DNA from: Thecamonas trahens ATCC 50062
Lineage: Eukaryota; Apusozoa; Apusomonadida; Apusomonadidae
Length of the DNA: 64,000 nucleotides
Reading direction: 5' to 3'
Assembly: GCF_000142905.1 (NCBI RefSeq)
Contig: NW_013657677.1
Location: 367,496-431,495, forward strand
Within the stretch, counting starts at the first letter, position 1; every line of letters begins with the position of its first letter. The position numbers were made by a program, and so were the translations under genes. The notes beneath the pieces were generated by a model. That model did no database searches and was not told the origin of the DNA. It saw only the letters and a list, made by a program, of their open reading frames with translations. Below, piece after piece: positions 1 through 11,274 of the stretch.

Positions 1-3000
1 ACGGACAGAGTCCTGGATGCTGCGCAAACGAGGCGCGCGAGACCGGCGGCGAGATCATGGTGAGGCCAAAGAACTGCGCGAGGTCCGGCGTGAGGAGCGC
101 AAACAGATCGTTGGTAGTGTAGTACCAAAAGCCTGACGAGAGCGCACCGGCGCCACGGACCTTGAACTTGATAAACTCGGCGACATGGACCTCGCCCTCC
201 TTGAGCACAGGATCGATGAGCTCCGCCACGCGCGCCTGGTCGGCTGGCGAGAGGTTGGGCAGGTTGGCCTGAACCTGCAGCGACGTTGTGTTCGCCGCAA
301 GCGTAAAGCCGTAGCTGGCCACCTTGGTCCGCGCTGGCACGGACTGGAGCGCAATGACTCCCGATGCCGACGCCACAGACCCGTTGGTGACAGCAGCCGA
401 GCCCGAGGCATCGGGCGCGAGAGACACCGAGCCCGACGGTGAGCCGGCCGGCGAGCCGACGCCGCCTGACGACGAGCCCGGGCCGGCTGCCACGGCACAG
501 TAGTACGAGTTGGGCGAGGCAACCGCCACGCTGAGCGCGTTGGGCGAAGTGAGGGTGACGTCGGCCGAAGTGGTGTTGACGTCAAACGTCGCCGTCCGCA
601 GCGAGTGAACCTGGACTGAGCCGGCCTCGACCTGGGCGTGCATGTCCGCGCCCTGGAGCTCGTAGAGCTCAGCGTAAACAATTTTGCCAGCAATGTCGAG
701 CATGCCGGTGGCAGCGTCGAGCACGAGCGAGCCCTCGATCTCCGACTCTTGCTCGCCAATGGCCTTGATGGCCAGCTTGCCGGCAAAGCCGGACGGGACG
801 GTGAGGTCGACAAGGCACGGGCGGATGCCGGTGAGCGGCACAAAGTCAACAGGGATGTTTGGGTTGTCAAACTCGGACGACGGGAGCGTGATGGCGACGG
901 ACGAGCTGTTTGTCGCCGCCAACTCGCCAAACCGGTTGCTTTCCTGGAAGAACACAAACGGCGAGCCTGGTGGCCCAACGCCAAGGCGAAGGAAGCAGGC
1001 CTGGACCGAGACCGAGAGGACCGAGCCCGCGGCTGGGGCAGCAAGCTCGATGCGCGTTGACGATGACGAGAGTGCCATAAAGTAGACAAGGCCAAAGATG
1101 GCACCGACAACAAAGCCAAGGTAGAGGAGGATGCGGTGAATGTTCCACTTGAGGGCGCGGGAGGTGTGGTACTTGACCGCGGCCGACGACTGGAGCTCGC
1201 GGCCAAAGGTGGCAAAGAGGCCGCCACAGGTGCCCGACCAGCAGAGGACGGCAATGAGCCACGACCAGACCTTGTCGCACATCGACTCCTCCTTCTCGGG
1301 GACGTGGAAAATGACTGAAGCAAGGACAGTCTCGACCTCGGCCTCGACCTGAGCGTTGACATCGCGCTCCTCGGCGACGGCGGTGTCGAGTTTGGCTGAG
1401 AACTGATTAAAGTTAGCGGTTGCACGGACGGATCGCTGCTGGTAGAGCGAGGCGAGCTGGGTGAGCTTGGTCTCGATGAGGGTGGCAGCCTCAGGGTTGG
1501 GCGTGTTGAACCACGGGCCAACGCGGCTGGTCATGTCGCTCTTGGCGGCGCGGATCTCAGACATGACCTGCTCCCAGAACGTCTTTTGCGAGGAAAACGC
1601 CTGCTCCTGGAGGAAGAGCGCTTCCAGCGAGTGGAGGCGGGTCCGCTCGAGGGCACGATGGTAGTCGCGGAGGCGCTCGCGGGTGTGATGCAGCTCGGAG
1701 TTGTAGGCCTCGAGCGAGGGGCAGATGTCCTGCACAAAAGTGACCCACTTGCGGCCGAGCTTGCGGACCTTGCGGCGGAGGCGGTACTCGTCTTCGCGGG
1801 CATCCATGTACTGGTCAAGGCCGGCGATTGAGTAGGCACGGGTGGTGGCGGCGGTGAGGCGAACGGCGTGCTGACGCACTGCTCGTAGAGATCGATGGCA
1901 AACGTCGGCGAGAAGGCGATGATGGGCAGGACACGACCAAGGAGACCGTACATAAAGCCGTAGACGGTTTCATGGGCAATGTCCTTGGCCACCTTGGCAA
2001 ACTTGTCCGAGGCGGTGGTGAGGGCAAACCGGGCCTTCTTCTGAGCTTCGAGGAGGTCGTTGCGCTCGGTCTGGGCCTTTTGCGAGTCGGCGGCGGAGCG
2101 GAGTTCGCGGAGCTTGCGCTCGATGGCGTCAACGGTCTGCTGCTCGTGGCGTTGCTGAGCGGTGAGGATGTAGAGCTTGGTGACCTTGAACTCGAGGAGC
2201 GCCTTGCGGGCTGGGAACCAGACCTTTTTCACGCTCCGCTCGTACTGCTTGCGCTCCTTTGCCTCGCCGACGCGGATGACAGCATCATGGAAGAGCGAAT
2301 GGAGCTGGGCCATCTCGAACCGCGCCTCGCGGTACTTGAGCGCAGCCTTGTAGCACGCGGCAACCTTCTTGGGGTTCTTGACCAGAACCTCATCCATCTT
2401 GCGGACCTTCTTGCTAGCCTTCTCGAGATCGTCGACCGAGCCAGATGACGAGAACGAGGATGCGGTGTCGATGGCATCGATGGCGATGCCGACGCGGCCC
2501 TCGATGGCAGACGAGCTTGAGGTCTCGAGGTCGGAGATGATAGACGAGATGTAGGTCGACGTGGCGTCGTCGTCGCTGTCGTCGTAGCCGTCATAGTCGT
2601 CGTCATAGTCGTCGTCGTCGTCGTCATCATCGTAGCCGTCGCCGTCGGTGGCGGTGGTATCATCGTCGGTGGCAGTCGAGTCTTCGGTTGAGCGGGCCTC
2701 CTGCTGCTCTGAGATGAGCCTGGCTCGGGTGAAGAGAACGCGGTACTCGGCGCTCGACGAAGACGAGCGCGAGGCGATGGAAGACGAGCATGACGAGGAG
2801 CTGGCCGAGGACGACGAGGCCAGAGTTGACGTCAGGTTTTCCTGCTGCTCATCATCATAGTCGGTGGTAGTGGCGCCAAAGTCGGCGTCAGTGTCGTAGT
2901 CAGTGGTGGTGGCGCCAAAGTCGGCATCGGTGCCGTCGGTGCCGTCGGTGCCGTCGGTGCCATCGGTGTCGTAGCCGGTGGTGCCACATGCATCCGTTTC

Positions 3001-5266
3001 GGCGTCGGTGGAGACAGCAGCAAAGAGGAACATGTCTTCGTCACCGGCATCTGTCTCCTCGGCGCCAAAGTCAAAGGCTGCGGGCCCGCTGCCGGCGTCG
3101 TCGTCGTTGTCGCCGGCGTCGTCGTCGTCGAGGGCCGAGGTGGAGACGTCGTAGCGAGTTGACTCGTAGGCCGAGTAGTCTGCGGTCGACTCGTTGTCGG
3201 AGTCGTACGAGTTGGAAGAGGGCAGCGACTCAGGAGCCGGCTGGTAGATCGGGTACTTGCGACCAAGCTTGTACGCCTCCTCCCAGGCACGGGCGACAGA
3301 TGTGGAGCTGAGCGGCGCAAGGTCCTTGGCGGCGCCAATGCTGTACTTGGTAAAGATCTTGAAGAAGGCGGCGAAACGGGCCTCCTTCTCGCCGGTGTTT
3401 GTGATGATTTCGTCAAAGAGCTCAGAACGGTAGGCGTAGTAGCCCTTGAATGCCTCGGTGGTGAGAGCACGGAGGTAGGCGGCGGCCTTGGTGGAGACGC
3501 GGAGGGCGAGCATGCGGATGGCGACGTCGTCCTTGTGCTCGTTGGAAGGGATGATGCGGCGCTGGTAGACCGAGTCATCGAGGACCTTGAGCGCCTGGCT
3601 GCAGTACGTCGACTGCAGGGTCGAGTAGACGCGGTGCAGAGTCTCCTTGAGGAGGCGGGTGCGAAGGCGCATGAGCGTGTTCCACATCGACTTTTGGGCG
3701 GCGGTCTTGGCGGCCTCGCGCTCGCTACGCGGCAGCTTCTTGATCTTGGGGTTGTTGAACATCGATGAGAACTTGTCGGTGATGGAAAGGACAACTTCGA
3801 CGGCGGTGGCCGGATCCACACGCTTTTGCATGCGGGCGCGGTCCGAGCTCGAAGTCGATGACGAGTTGTCGTCGTCCTTGTCGTCATCCTTGCCGTCCTC
3901 CCCTTCGTCAGCAGCCTTCTTGGCGCCCTCCTCGACCGCGCGACCTGTCTCGGCGTCATAGGTGGCCATGGTGGGTTCGCGGAGGCGAAAGATCTGGTAC
4001 TGGAACTCGTCGTTCCACTCCATGTCAAGGTCGTTCTCGAACTCGTACTCGGCATCAAGCTCGGGCGGCTGGTAGGCAAAGTCGGTGTCATCCGAGGCAT
4101 CGTCCTTGCCCTTGCCCTTGTCCTTGGACGTCTTGTTCTTCTTGGACTTTTTGGACTTTTTGGACTTTTTCTTGCCCTTGCTCTTGCCCTTGCCGACCGT
4201 GCTCGAGCCGGCGCCATCGTCGGTCTCTTCAACAAAGGTCTCGGAGACGTCCATCCACTCGGAGCCGGAGATGTCGAGGTCTGAGCCACCGTCGACTGAA
4301 GCCGACGAGAGGTCGACGGCCTCGGCCGGGTCGGCCTTGCCGCGCTTCCGCGAGCGGAAGAATGACGAGACGGCGTGCTCGCGCTTTCGGCGCGCGGTCT
4401 TGGACTTGATTCCGCGCTTGCTGAGAACGGCGGCGTTGACGACGTTGTATGTGTTGTACCAGTCGCGGACGCACGAGTAAAGCACCGGGTTGCGGAGTTC
4501 GTGGAGAACAATGATCTCGGCCTCGTCCTTGGGAACGCCCTTGACCTTCTTAGACCGCGAGTTAAACGCGTCCATCAGCGTCGTGAGGTACATGACAAAG
4601 GCCTCCTGCCGCGACGCGACGTCGCCGAACTTGTCGAGCAGCGTGTACATGACGTTGACTGAGACGTCGTCGACCATGTTGTCCAGGATCCGCGCCTCGA
4701 CCTGCCGAGCAAAGACCTTGTTGAACTGGTGCTTCCACGCATTGAGGTCGATGTGGTACTCTTTGGCGGCATCATAAAGCGCACTGCGTTGTTGGCATTG
4801 TGGACGAAAAAAAATACCGCAGACGGTGAGTGGCCCGCTCGCAAAAAAGCAACTCAGACGCTGAACCTCGAACGAACAACTTGCCTGCACAGCTCCATGG
4901 GGAGTGGTAGCGTTGTCATCCAGAGGGGTTATTGGGAGGGAATGGTAGGCGAGGGATGGTAGAGACTGGAATGGGAGGGAGGGGGGAGAGCGAGAGGAAG
5001 GAAAGAGGGAGGGGGGAAGGGGGGGGGAGTGGGAGAGGGTGTGGGCGGGGATCAGTGTGGGTTTCCCGCTGGACGAAGTGGCAGCAGACAGAGCCGGGAA
5101 GGGAGGGAGATACTGGTAGCGCGTACCGCTTGCGGCTCATGATGTCAGTGACGAGCTGGGTGGACTTGTGCTTGACCATGAGGCTGAAGACCTCATCATC
5201 GTGGCTGTCGTAGCTCTCATAGGAGCCAGCACTGGAGGAGCCCTCGGTCTCTGAGTAGGTTGACAT
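1..5266 (-). CDS. Large unrecognised acidic/coiled-coil protein with two C-terminal membrane segments (3' end outside window)
   Basis: I do not recognise a family. The start is the ATG at 5266 (MSTYSETEGSS). Exon 1 (5266-5127) encodes 46 codons plus two bases; the intron is 5126-4784 (GTACGC...CGCAG) and exon 2 continues to the window edge, giving about 1640 residues in view. Visible parts, in order, are a helical N-terminal region, a Lys-rich tract (KKSKKSKKSKK), long Asp/Ser-rich acidic stretches with small TDG and TDADFGATTTDY repeats, and a heptad-rich charged region (about 2400-1550 on the DNA). Two hydrophobic segments follow near 1280-1205 and 1150-1075, then a region beyond the membrane that continues past base 1. 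The frame breaks once near 1871-1890: frame 1 reads LYEQCVS, while the sensible continuation (HAVRLTAATTRAYS) needs one extra base. HMG-CoA synthase ends 101 bp upstream on the same strand. The coding assignment is firm; the function is unknown. Confidence 0.7.
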
Positions 5267-5367
5267 GACCCTGGAGACGAGTTGGCCGTGCGGGAGTGAA
5301 TTGAGCCCTGTCGGGCAGGGCGGGCAGGGATGGGGGCTTGTTACTAAGATAGATACGGCAGTCCAAG

Positions 5368-6712
5368 TTAGGCCTTGACATCGTAGGTGCGACGCCACAT
5401 GTCGTCGATGTTGGTGAGGTAGTAGGTACCCGGGAGGAGGTCATCGTGCGAGTCAGTGGGGTGTAGGGGGCGGAGCCGTGGGCAGCCTCGCGGAGAGCGA
5501 GCTTGGCGACAAACTCCTCGGGGGTGCGGACGGTGCGGGCGGCAAGGCGGGCAACGACGTCGGTCTTCTCGCGGATGGAGGCAAGCGAGCCCTTGACGGT
5601 GAGCGAGAAGAGCGAGGAGGCCATGCCGGAGCCGTAGGAGAACATGAAGATGCGCTTGCCGGCGAGGGCGTCGTCGTCGAGGTTGGCGATGAGCGAGAGG
5701 AGGCCGCCGTAGACCGAGGCGGTGTACATGTTGCCACAGAGCTTGGACATGGCGACCGAGGGGCCGACGACGCGCTCAAAGCGCTCGGCGTTGGGCTTGA
5801 GGAAGGCGGCGAGGATGCCCTTCTCGTACGAGTCAGCCTCGGCGACGGCGGCGGCGGTGACGAGCTCGGGGGCGTCGGCAAAGGCCTCTGGGTTGGTGCG
5901 CACGTCGTTGTAGAGGAAGCGCCCAAACGACTTGATGACAAGCTTGTTGAACGGGCAGTGGAAGGCGGCGTAGTCAATGGCGTTGATGTTGAACGGCTCG
6001 CCGGTCACCTTCTCAAACTTGGCCTTGTAGTTGTCGTAGCAGCGGTCGAGGGCGCGGAGGTAGCACTTGATGGTCTGCGGGCCGTCGACGGTCGGGTACT
6101 CGGATGAGAGGTCGGGCTTGTAAAAGTCGTACGTGTGCTCAAAGTGCGAGGCGCGGAGCTTGGTGTCGAACACCAGCGGGGCGTTGGGCCGATGAGCATG
6201 GCGACGGCGCCACAGCCACCGGTCGGGCGCGCGTTGCCCTCGGCGTACACCGCAATGTCACCGGCGACAACCAGGGCGTAGCGGCCGTCCCACGCCGACG
6301 ACTCGATCCAGTTGATCGAGTTGAAGAGCGCGTTGGTTCCGCCGTAGCACGCGTTGGTGGTGTCGATGCCCTCGACGTCATCGTTGCCGGACTCGGCAAA
6401 GAGCTGCATGAGGACCGACTTGACTGACTTGGACTTGTCAATGATGGTCTCGGTGCCGACCTCGAGCCGACCGATGTCAGAGTACGAGATGCCGTACTTG
6501 GCAACGAGCGAGGAGACAACCGTCAGACAGATCGAATGGATGTCCTCGAGGTCACCAGTGAACGCCATGGCGGTTTGGCCGAGGCCAATGGTGTACTTGC
6601 CGGTCGAAGCGCCGTCGTGCTTCTCGAGCTCGGCCTGGTCGACACACGTGGCGGGGACGTAGAAGTCCATGGCCACAATGCCAACGTCTGAGGGGCGGGA
6701 TGTCTCGGCCAT
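5368..6712 (-). CDS. HMGCS: Hydroxymethylglutaryl-CoA synthase (two apparent 1-nt frame breaks)
   Basis: Condenses acetyl-CoA with acetoacetyl-CoA to HMG-CoA, the step before HMG-CoA reductase in the mevalonate pathway. Starting at [11 protein letters not shown] (6712), the protein shows the N-terminal MDFYVP motif, the catalytic cysteine in [13 protein letters not shown], the [20 protein letters not shown] block and [15 protein letters not shown]. It then shows YDFYKP, the [10 protein letters not shown] block and a C-terminal [10 protein letters not shown]...RRTYDVKA end at a TAA (5368-5370). About 448 residues result, the normal size. The frame is lost twice: near 6186-6192 (a GGCCC-AACG context) and near 5456-5462 (an ACCCC-ACTG context). 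One added base at each site restores the family sequence. No mitochondrial presequence is evident, so a cytosolic enzyme is inferred. Confidence 0.93.
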
Positions 6713-6895
6713 GGTGGGCAAGGTCTGGACGTGCCCAACGAGGACAGAAGCGGGGGCAACGCAAACAGAGTTAGTTGAGCGCGGTGGTGGAGGGAGGGAG
6801 AAGAGCGGGAGGAGGGGGGGGGGGAGAAAGCAGGAATGAGGGAGGCGGAGGTGGAGGGAAGGGAGGAGGGCGGAGGAGGAAGGGAGGAAGGGAGG

Positions 6896-6931
<36 letters not shown>

Positions 6932-7172
6932 GGTGAGGGAGGGGATGAGGAGGCCGTAGGCGGAGGCTGTCGGTGTGGGTCGTGTCGGCGGTGCAACGTG
7001 GCAGAGGGAACGAACAATGAAAATGAAGAAAGGTGGCGAGGTGCCAAGTGGAAGAGGGAAGGACTTGCGGAGGAGCGGCAAGCTGTTTTTTCGTGGTCTT
7101 GCGCTGCCAGATGCTGGAGAGAGAGAGAGAGAGAGAGAGTGTGTGTGTGTACATTTGCGCGCGCCAAACAGA
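6713..7172. repeat. HMGCS upstream region with GT and GA microsatellites
   Basis: No gene is seen here. A (GT)n run lies at about 6900-6928 and a (GA)n-(GT)n run at about 7116-7151. On the minus (sense) strand these read CA/CT tracts in the 5' leader of HMG-CoA synthase. The stretch also contains the 3' flank of the membrane-protein gene ending at 7173. Confidence 0.6.
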
Positions 7173-8096
7173 TCAGTCAGCCTTGGAGGCCGGCGAGGCG
7201 GACGACGGCGCTGAGAGCGAGTGGTAGACCGAGTGGAAGGCGAGCGAGGGGAAAAAGGTGACGTGAGCCCACTCAAAGCGAACCTTGCCGGCTGTGTCGA
7301 CCGCTGCCGCCGACGTCTTGGCCTTGTTGAGGTTGATGAGGGTGGCTGTCTCACCGGTGATCTTGTGGGCCGTACCCTGCATGAGCGGGGCGGTAAAGGA
7401 GCAGCCCCAGAGAAAGGCGAGGCGCGAGCCGGTCAGGATCGCCACGGCGCGGCAGGCGAGCGCGCCTCCGATGGCCGGAGCTTCGGGCACCTTGGGCGAC
7501 GCCGCCGCCGCCACAACGAAAGCGGCCAGGACCGCCAATGCCGTCGCGCGCGAGCCTGCCAGTGCCAGGCCAGCGTAGGCCTCCAAGCCGGCCCACAGGC
7601 CAAACCATGCACCCCAGCCGGCGGTGGCGGCGAGGACCTTCTTGGACACACCGAGGGTGAGGAGGAGGACGGCGAGAAAGGTGCCAATGCAGGTCATCTC
7701 GAGCAGCATGGGATCAATAGCCGGGGAGGCCCAAAAGCCGCCGGCCACGGTGGCGATGGCGAGTAGGGTACACACAAACGGAGCCGGGGCAGTAGCGAGC
7801 GCCAAAGCCCACCCGGCGGCGGTGACCGCGGCAATCGGCCGCGCGATGGGAGAGCCCTGAAGCAGCGGCGCGACAATGTTATCCAGCGTGTCGAGGAGCG
7901 CAAAGTTGCCCAGGACCTGGAAGACTAAGCAGACCATGTGGAGGGCCAGATTCGGCGCAGTCCGATGGTCGCGGCGAAAGTGCTTGTAGGCCGTGGCGTA
8001 GCCGTCACCAGCCAAGGCGTTGACCACGGGCTTCCAAGGGTAGCAGTAGAACGGGCCGGGTGCATAGAGGAGTGTCTGCAGAGCAAGTGTCGCCAT
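7173..8096 (-). CDS. Polytopic membrane protein, possibly DUF962/Mpo1-like at its N terminus
   Basis: This is a 307-residue protein starting [15 protein letters not shown] at the ATG 8096. The first 80 residues contain [18 protein letters not shown] followed by a hydrophobic segment. That layout (aromatic-x-x-aromatic...H...N..LH before a helix) is reminiscent of the DUF962/Mpo1 family, but I could not confirm it. At least five to six hydrophobic segments follow, many of them Ala/Leu/Val-rich. The C-terminal end ([19 protein letters not shown]) is followed by a Ser/Ala-rich tail. It lies upstream of HMG-CoA synthase on the same strand (460 bp gap) and is divergent from the CAP-Gly gene. A membrane protein is certain; the family is tentative. 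Confidence 0.7.
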   Translation of the reverse strand: MATLALQTLLYAPGPFYCYPWKPVVNALAGDGYATAYKHFRRDHRTAPNLALHMVCLVFQVLGNFALLDTLDNIVAPLLQGSPIARPIAAVTAAGWALALATAPAPFVCTLLAIATVAGGFWASPAIDPMLLEMTCIGTFLAVLLLTLGVSKKVLAATAGWGAWFGLWAGLEAYAGLALAGSRATALAVLAAFVVAAAASPKVPEAPAIGGALACRAVAILTGSRLAFLWGCSFTAPLMQGTAHKITGETATLINLNKAKTSAAAVDTAGKVRFEWAHVTFFPSLAFHSVYHSLSAPSSASPASKAD

Positions 8097-8108
8097 GGCG
8101 ACGTGTGT

Positions 8109-8149
<41 letters not shown>

Positions 8150-8703
8150 TGTTTGGGGAGGATGGGAGGAGTGGGGTGTGGCCCAGGTGTTTGGTGCTTG
8201 CCCAGTGGCTGGTGTGCGGCCGGTAACGGGTTGGCGGCCGGCGACGGGTGGGCCTCCACAGCCGGCACCGGGACCGGCCCCTACAGACGCCGCCTGCTTG
8301 CCTCACCTCTCGCTCTCTGTAGTGTGTGGTACCCTTGACTGGCTAGGGGACGACAGACCAGCAATATGTACGTGTGTGTTTGTGTGTGTGTGGAGGGGGG
8401 GGGGAGGCTGAGTGTGAGTGAGAGAGAGAGAGAGAGAGTGTGTGTGTGGGGGGGAGGTGGCGGGTGCTGGCGGCCGTTGTCGTCGCTCCAGGCGACGGGC
8501 AATTTTTGGCTTGTCGGAGAGGGCACTGGCCGAGGCGGCTGGAGCCAGGATGGGGCCGACGGGGCGGAAGGGAGCTAGTGGGTAGGGTGGCGTCGGCGGG
8601 GGGAACGGGAGCGAGGGTGCGGGAGTTGGCTCACGGCGGGCGAGGCGGGCGCAGGTCGCTTTCGCCGAACAAGCGACGCGGCGGGCCGGCAACGGCCGGC
8701 GCG
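8097..8703. repeat. Divergent intergenic region with long GT/GA microsatellites
   Basis: The stretch separates the divergent membrane-protein and CAP-Gly/ARH genes. It holds an interrupted (GT)n tract at about 8103-8152 directly before the minus-strand ATG (CA on the sense strand). A second compound tract at about 8368-8450 is (GT)n, G-run, (GA)n, (GT)n, G-run. An open frame continues upstream of 8704 on the + strand to 8440, but its sequence is low-complexity and looks like leader, not protein. Confidence 0.6.
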
Positions 8704-11229
8704 ATGCGGCAGGGACGGAGCCGGCGGCTGGACGCGACGGTGGCAGAGGACCGCGAGCTGCTGGAGGAGCTTGCAGAGGAGTTCCACCCAGGCATGCGGG
8801 TCAAGGCTGTGCACTTTGAGGACTACGAGGGCGTGGTGCGGTTCATCGGGAACACGCTGCTGGGCCCCGGCCCGTGGATCGGGATCGAGCTCGACGAGCC
8901 GGTGGGCCGGTCGAACGGGTCGATTGCAGGCGTGTTCTACTTTGACTGCCCTGAACACCACGGAGCCTTTGTGCCGCCCGACTGCGTTGAGCCCATTGAC
9001 GACGTGGTTGATCCGCTCGAGCCGCCGCGGGCGTGGGACGTCACCGAGCACCACTACCTGACGGCTGCCCGCGACCGGGCGGGCGACGCAGCGCACCTCG
9101 CCATGTCGTCACCGCTCGCCAAGTTCCAGGCGGCGCAGGCGGCGGCGGGCTTTGACGCCGACTCGGACTACTCGGGGGCATCGCATCACTACTTTGAATC
9201 GCTCCCGCCCAAGCTGCGGACGGCGCCGGCGGCCGGGCTGGCATCGCCGAGCGGGGCGCGGCGGCGCGGCGGCAGCGGGCGCACGGCGACCCACATCATG
9301 ACCCGGCGCGCCGGCGACAGCGGTCCCGAGGTTGGCGGCACGCCGCCTCACCTGCGCGCGCTTGACGCCCTGCGATCGACGGTTCCGTACTACGAGGCCT
9401 TTGCGCCGGTCCACAAAGATCCCGAGGTCGGGCAGCGGGTCCGAGTCAAGGGCCACCTCGGCGTAGTCAAGTTTGTGGGCGGCACGCTGTTTGAGTTTGG
9501 CTCATGGGTCGGCGTCGAGCTCGACGAGCCGCTCGGCCGCAACTCGGGCTCGGTCAACGGGACCTTTTACTTCAAGTGCAAGCCCTCGCACGGCATCTTT
9601 GTGCGGCCGCACAAGGTCGAGTGGGTCCCGTGGGAGTTTGCGCCGCTGCCGCACTCTGGCTCGCCGCGCAAGCGCCGGGTCCGCAAAACCGGTGCCGCGC
9701 TGTTCCAGACCTCGTCGCGGGATCCGTCGGAGCTCTCGGGCGACGACGAAGAGGGCGAGGCGAGCGGGGCGAGCGGCGACGGGCTCACGGGCACCTCGGC
9801 GGCGCCCGAACAGCCACCGGCTTTCCGGTCGCCGTCCCAGGGCCCACCGCAGGCCCTCTCGGCGTCGGGCCTACCGGTGCCTGGCATGCAGTTTGAGGAG
9901 GTCGACGGCGTCTTGCGGTTCCCGTCTTTGCTCGAGGGTGAGGGCGGCGCGCCTGGTACGCCCGCCGGAGAGGACAAGTCGTTCTTTGGCGCCGGCGGCG
10001 ACGTCGGCGGCGCGCACGCCATCCTCGCCGGCCCGCACCAGGTCGAGTTTGAGTTTGGCTGCTCGGACATGAAGTTCTACCAACTCGACTCAAAGATCCA
10101 GGGTCTTTTCCACGGCTTTTTCGTTGGCTCGGCCATCGGCCTCCTCTGCGAGGATCGCGCCGCCGACGACCTGGCCACATTTGCCAGCACCGGCGGACTC
10201 GACTCGTACGGGCCGACTATTGCTTCGCACGACGCACACCGTGCGCAGTGGTACTCGAGCATCGAGGCGGGCGGTGTGTGGGGCGTCGACGGTGACGCCG
10301 CGCTTGTGCTCCTCGACGCGCTCGTCACCGCCAAAGGTCACGTCGACCACAAGGTCTTTGCCGAGAAGCTCGCCGGGTGGATCGACGAGGGCATTGTCGC
10401 CACCGGGCAGGCCGGGCCCATCGGCGTCGAAGAGACGCTGGTGGAGATTGTGTGCACTCCCGAGTTCACCACGCATCCGCTGGCCGCCGCCAAGAACGTC
10501 TACTTTAAGAACGGAAAGTCGTTTGCCGACAACGGTGCCGTGGCCCGCTCGCCACTGCTGGCCATTTCCGACTTTTGGGACCTCGACCGGGTGGCGGCCA
10601 ACGCCACGATCATGGCTCAGGTGACTCACTCGGACCCGCGGTGCGTCGCCTCGTGCATCGCCGTCAACGTCGCCATCGCGCTTCTGCTGCAAAAGGGCGC
10701 GCGTTCGCACACCGCCAAGGGCCTCGTCTTTGTCCTCAAGAAGGCCTTCAAGTACGCCAAGGCCGTGGGCGTGCCCGACGAGGGCGCACTCAAGGCCGCC
10801 ATCATGACTGCCACCCCGGCCTCGCTTCGGCTCGACGACCCCAAGACCTGCCGCCACACGTACAAGGCGCTCGGCGCAGCCTTCTACGCCCTCCGCACCG
10901 GTACCGACTTTAAGTCAACACTCCTCGAGATTGCCATGTGCGGCGGCGACGCAGACGCAAACTGCGCTGTCGCCGGCGCGGTTCTCGGCGTCAAGCTCGG
11001 CATGTGGGCCGTGCCGGTCGACTGGCCGCCGCGCTCACTCCCATTCACGGCCCGCTCGTGGCCGCCGGTCTTTGGCCAGTTCCAGCCTGCCACCGAGCCC
11101 GAGAACATGCCGCAGTCCTGGCTCGACCTTCGCGGGCCCGACTACCGCTACGCCCGCTCGCTCTTTGACGAGCACCTCACCAACCTCAAGCTGACCATCG
11201 AAACGTACTCGACCAAGCGCGACTATTGA
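8704..11229 (+). CDS. Two CAP-Gly domains fused to an ADP-ribosylglycohydrolase-like domain
   Basis: About 841 residues from the ATG at 8704; the frame is open upstream to 8440, so the start is not certain. CAP-Gly 1 (about residues 30-97) contains GVVRFIG and GPWIGIELDEPVGRSNGS. CAP-Gly 2 (about 241-305) contains GVVKFVG and SWVGVELDEPLGRNSGS...GIFVRPHKV. Both keep the glycine/aromatic fold, but the tubulin-tail-binding GKNDG is GRSNG/GRNSG. A Pro/Ser-rich linker follows. The C-terminal domain (about 460-841) matches ADP-ribosylglycohydrolases (ARH/DraG): GLFHGFFVGSAIGLL, an early metal region reading GVDGDAALVLLDALV, and a late motif GGDADANCAVAGAVLG resembling the family GGDxDxNAAxAGA. The usual TDDT of the early motif is altered, so activity is uncertain. 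CAP-Gly domains bind microtubule or EB-type C-terminal tails; a microtubule-associated ADP-ribose-processing role is inference. Confidence 0.85.
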   Translation: MRQGRSRRLDATVAEDRELLEELAEEFHPGMRVKAVHFEDYEGVVRFIGNTLLGPGPWIGIELDEPVGRSNGSIAGVFYFDCPEHHGAFVPPDCVEPIDDVVDPLEPPRAWDVTEHHYLTAARDRAGDAAHLAMSSPLAKFQAAQAAAGFDADSDYSGASHHYFESLPPKLRTAPAAGLASPSGARRRGGSGRTATHIMTRRAGDSGPEVGGTPPHLRALDALRSTVPYYEAFAPVHKDPEVGQRVRVKGHLGVVKFVGGTLFEFGSWVGVELDEPLGRNSGSVNGTFYFKCKPSHGIFVRPHKVEWVPWEFAPLPHSGSPRKRRVRKTGAALFQTSSRDPSELSGDDEEGEASGASGDGLTGTSAAPEQPPAFRSPSQGPPQALSASGLPVPGMQFEEVDGVLRFPSLLEGEGGAPGTPAGEDKSFFGAGGDVGGAHAILAGPHQVEFEFGCSDMKFYQLDSKIQGLFHGFFVGSAIGLLCEDRAADDLATFASTGGLDSYGPTIASHDAHRAQWYSSIEAGGVWGVDGDAALVLLDALVTAKGHVDHKVFAEKLAGWIDEGIVATGQAGPIGVEETLVEIVCTPEFTTHPLAAAKNVYFKNGKSFADNGAVARSPLLAISDFWDLDRVAANATIMAQVTHSDPRCVASCIAVNVAIALLLQKGARSHTAKGLVFVLKKAFKYAKAVGVPDEGALKAAIMTATPASLRLDDPKTCRHTYKALGAAFYALRTGTDFKSTLLEIAMCGGDADANCAVAGAVLGVKLGMWAVPVDWPPRSLPFTARSWPPVFGQFQPATEPENMPQSWLDLRGPDYRYARSLFDEHLTNLKLTIETYSTKRDY

Positions 11230-11274
11230 ATGCAGTCTCCAACCCACGCCCTCGCTTTACCGGTGCTCTCTAGC

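Noticed and set aside
1871-1950. Short intron explaining the frame change in the unrecognised gene
   Set aside because: GTGCGT occurs there, but no AG downstream gives the required phase within 110 nt.
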